Assembly: GCA_023700925.1 (NCBI GenBank) | Contig: JAMPXZ010000010.1 | Coordinates: forward strand, 1-32,711 | Source of the DNA: Oligoflexia bacterium | GTDB taxonomy: Bacteria > Bdellovibrionota > UBA1018 | Length of the DNA stretch: 32,711 bases | Direction of reading: 5' to 3' | Part shown: in pieces, positions 30,503 to 32,711 of the stretch | Layout: every line of letters starts with the position of its first letter | Numbering within the stretch: the stretch's first letter is position 1 | Program-made: the position numbers and the translations under genes | The notes under the pieces: model-generated | Seen by the model: only the letters and a program-made list of their open reading frames with translations | Told to the model about the DNA's origin: nothing | Database searches by the model: none

Positions 30503-31768
30503 ATGCTCGAGAACACCGAATCCCTGTTACCCCTTGCTCAGGCCGGCGCTCCTCCGCGAGTGATCACGATCGGGTTTGAGAAAAACTCGCTCGACGAGCT
30601 CGACATGCTGCTCGCGACCTTGGGCGCCACGCCGGTGGCGAGGGTGCTCTCGCCGCTTCGCCGGGTGAACCCGGCGACCTACATCGGCAAGGGCAAGCTC
30701 GAAGAGGCACGACAGCTCCTGGAGCAGAACGGGGCGGACGCTGTCATCATCGACGTGGAGCTTTCGCCGAACCAGCTTCGCAACCTCGAGAAGGCGCTGG
30801 GCAAGCCGACGGTCGATCGTCCCGGAGTCATCATCGAGATCTTTTCGCGGCACGCGCGCACCAAGGAGTCCAAGACCCAGGTGGCGCTCGCGAGGCTTCA
30901 GTACCTGCTTCCGCGCCTGGCGCACTTCTGGACTCACTTCGAGCGGCAGCGGGGCGGGGGTACCGCGAGCCGCGGAATGGGCGAGAAGCAGATCGAGGTG
31001 GACCGCCGACTCGTCAAGACGCGGATCAGCCTCCTCAGGGAGCGTCTCGAGAGCATCGAAAAGGAGCGCCAGGTCCAGCGCGCCGGACGCAAGGATGTCC
31101 TGAAGGTCGCGCTCGTCGGCTATACCAACGCGGGCAAGTCGACGCTTCTGAATGCGCTCACCCAGAGCGAGGTGCGGGCCGAAAACAAGCTCTTCGCGAC
31201 GCTCGACGCGAGTGTTCGCACGCTGGATCCGCACAGTCATCCCCCGATCGTGGCGATCGATACGGTCGGTTTCATCAGTAATCTCCCGCCCTCGCTGGTC
31301 GCGTCGTTCCGCTCCACCTTGGAGGAGCTCGAGGAGGCGGACCTTCTGCTTCACGTGGTCGACGCGAGTCACCCCCAGGCGCGCGAGCAGTTCGAGGTGA
31401 CCGAGCGCGTGCTCGAGGAGCTGAAGGTGGACGGCAAGCCCCGGATCACGGTGCTCAACAAGAGCGATCTGCTCAAAAATCCGGGGGACAAGCTTCGCGC
31501 CAAGGCGATCGCCCCGGGAGCGCTGCTCGTGTCGGCATTGGTGGAGGAAGAGGTGATCCGGCTCCGCGATCAGGTGCTCGAGTTCTTCAAGAAACACCTG
31601 GAGGTCTGGGAAGTGCTTATTCCGTACGCCGAGAGCAAGCTCGATGCCTTGGTGCACGAGCACGGCAGCATCGAAGTCTCGCGGCATATGGAAAAGGGAA
31701 CGTTCTACCGGCTCCGGATCAACGAAGGCTGGGCCCGTAAGCTCGCGCTCGCGAGGTATCGCACATGA
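30503..31768 (+). CDS. hflX: ribosome-associated GTPase HflX
   Basis: GTPase that splits stalled 70S ribosomes, notably in stress. The N-terminal HflX domain (about 20-190) contains YIGKGKLEEARQLLEQNGADAVIID, LSPNQLRNLEKALG and RPGVIIEIFSRHARTKESKTQVALARLQYLLPRL, then the Gly-rich GGGTASRGMGEKQIEVDRR. The G domain has G1 GYTNAGKS (206-213), G3 DTVGF (253-257), G4 NKSD (319-322) and a SAL at the G5 position. The C-terminal domain extends to 421. Full length. Start ATG 30503. The TGA overlaps the next gene's ATG by 4 bp (ATGA). Confidence 0.97.
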   Translation: MLENTESLLPLAQAGAPPRVITIGFEKNSLDELDMLLATLGATPVARVLSPLRRVNPATYIGKGKLEEARQLLEQNGADAVIIDVELSPNQLRNLEKALGKPTVDRPGVIIEIFSRHARTKESKTQVALARLQYLLPRLAHFWTHFERQRGGGTASRGMGEKQIEVDRRLVKTRISLLRERLESIEKERQVQRAGRKDVLKVALVGYTNAGKSTLLNALTQSEVRAENKLFATLDASVRTLDPHSHPPIVAIDTVGFISNLPPSLVASFRSTLEELEEADLLLHVVDASHPQAREQFEVTERVLEELKVDGKPRITVLNKSDLLKNPGDKLRAKAIAPGALLVSALVEEEVIRLRDQVLEFFKKHLEVWEVLIPYAESKLDALVHEHGSIEVSRHMEKGTFYRLRINEGWARKLALARYRT

Positions 31769-32711
31769 TCGGGACGCTCGGACTTCTGCTCTGGACCGTG
31801 GCCGCGCAGGCAAAAGGGCTCGAGCTGGCGAGCCAGTACGAGTCCGTGCTCGAGCCGTTGACCACCGAAAAAGTCTGGACGCTCGATCCGGAGGAGCTGA
31901 ATCCGCACCGGCAACGCTGGGTCCTGCATCGCCAGGTGAGGCTCAAGGGTCTTGAAGCGCGCAAGCTCGGCGCGGAACGCTTTGGCGTGCGGGCCAAGGT
32001 GCTCGAATCCGTCACGCGGGGCTATGTGCGCGGGGACGGGCCGTGGTATCGGCCGTTTTCCGAGTTCCCTTGCGGCGAGGAGCAGGCGTGGTTCGCGACG
32101 AAGGAGGGGGCCCGCGAGGCGCTCGAGGCGGGAGCCGCCGCCTGGAGCGAGCTGCTCAAGCGCGAGCTGGTGACGCTCGACCTGCGGCTGGAAAGGATCG
32201 CCGAGAAGTCGGGTCCGAACGCGGTTCGGTTCGCGCTCGTGGCCTATGAGGACTGGCTTCGGCGTCTCGAAGGGGAATGGCGCGGCGAGCTCAAAGCCCG
32301 GATCCGGCAGTCCGAATGGACCCGTTATCGCGAGGTCGGCACTGACGCCGGCATCTGCGCCAAGGGCGGTGCCGCGCGCGCCGCTGCGCAGCCCCCGGTC
32401 GTCGTGCCCTCTTGGGAAAACTTGATGGAACCACCGGGCGCGCCCGCGCAGGCACAGGCGCGGAGCGGCCCGGCCAAGCCGCTTGCACGCACGCCCGCGC
32501 GCCGCTGGAACGGTCTGTACTCGGTACGTCTGAGCGTGCAGGTAGGGACCAGGTCGCTGACGGGCCAGTTTCTTCTCGATTCGACGACCTACCGGAGCAT
32601 CCTCAATCCGGCGTGGCTCGCCATGCAAGGCATGCTTCCGGTTTGGATCGAGATCCCAGGCGCACGGCCGGAGCGCGTCACGATGAGCGGTACCACCGCA
32701 CTCGGGCCGCG
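31765..32711 (+). CDS. secreted protein with retropepsin-like segment (3' end cut by window edge)
   Basis: Open through the right edge with 315 whole codons visible. It starts at ATG 31765, overlapping the hflX stop by 4 bp. A short signal peptide is likely (MIGTLGLLLWTVAAQAKG). Residues 20-205 are charged and helical without a recognised domain. A Pro/Ala-rich linker (about 207-250) precedes RRWNGLYSVRLSVQVGTRSLTGQFLLDSTTYRSILNPAWLAMQG, which follows the pattern of retropepsin-like aspartate protease strands (xxLDTGAxxSxL), but with DST in place of DTG, so protease activity is doubtful. The remaining C terminus is outside the window. Confidence 0.65.
   Translation, partial: MIGTLGLLLWTVAAQAKGLELASQYESVLEPLTTEKVWTLDPEELNPHRQRWVLHRQVRLKGLEARKLGAERFGVRAKVLESVTRGYVRGDGPWYRPFSEFPCGEEQAWFATKEGAREALEAGAAAWSELLKRELVTLDLRLERIAEKSGPNAVRFALVAYEDWLRRLEGEWRGELKARIRQSEWTRYREVGTDAGICAKGGAARAAAQPPVVVPSWENLMEPPGAPAQAQARSGPAKPLARTPARRWNGLYSVRLSVQVGTRSLTGQFLLDSTTYRSILNPAWLAMQGMLPVWIEIPGARPERVTMSGTTALGP

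Overview
This window is high-GC bacterial chromosome carrying mostly core genes. An outer membrane is implied by a Kdo-pathway sugar isomerase (KpsF/KdsD type) and by several proteins with lipoprotein signals. The run xerD, M50 protease, trpS, scpA, scpB, together with a PilZ-like protein, an HNH/DUF222-like nuclease and many secreted or coiled-coil orphans, best fits the Bdellovibrionota or another lineage of the old Deltaproteobacteria. This placement is inferred from gene content and order; no marker gene such as 16S rRNA is present.

Layout. (1) 1-991, minus: rluB, running off the left edge with a Gly/Phe/Arg repeat tail. (2) 1079-4978: a molybdenum-cofactor block, with moeA on the minus strand and, divergently, a MoeB/ThiF-type E1, a moaC-mogA fusion, moaD and moaE on the plus strand. 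moaA is absent. (3) 5101-6506: an AT-richer patch with two orphan genes and a partial duplicate of the end of the neighbouring PilZ-like gene. (4) 6507-11625, minus: the xerD / M50 / trpS / scpA / scpB / PilZ-like run, with overlaps or very short gaps except for a promoter-sized gap before scpA. (5) 11651-13630, minus: a strong hairpin terminator, an orphan lipoprotein and an AmiC-type amidase. (6) 13691-15917, plus: mutY and an HNH nuclease. (7) 15926-22882, minus: mutS, pyk, a 682-residue coiled-coil protein and a BamC-like lipoprotein. (8) 23006-25443, plus: kpsF, a small zinc-ribbon membrane protein and a lipoprotein thiol oxidoreductase of DsbA type. (9) 25629-29588, minus: class IV aminotransferase, inositol monophosphatase, a membrane coiled-coil protein, a periplasmic HEAT protein and a single-domain response regulator, closely packed. 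(10) 29606-32711, plus: an orphan lipoprotein, hflX, and a truncated secreted protein with a weak retropepsin-like strand.

How the genes work together. The Moco block supplies the molybdopterin synthase pair (MoaD/MoaE), the MoaD activator, the early MoaC step and the late insertion steps (MogA, MoeA). scpA and scpB supply the SMC loader; XerD-type recombination and MutS/MutY serve chromosome maintenance. The scpB-rluB adjacency common in related bacteria is broken here by about 5.5 kb holding the Moco block and the AT-rich patch.

I found no CRISPR array, tRNA, rRNA, transposase or recognisable defence island. The most interesting leads are a probable CTG start in the inositol monophosphatase gene, a probable leaderless moeA mRNA, a coupled membrane coiled-coil / HEAT / response-regulator trio, a large cysteine-free coiled-coil protein coupled to pyk, and an inverted pair of short repeats around the thiol oxidoreductase gene.
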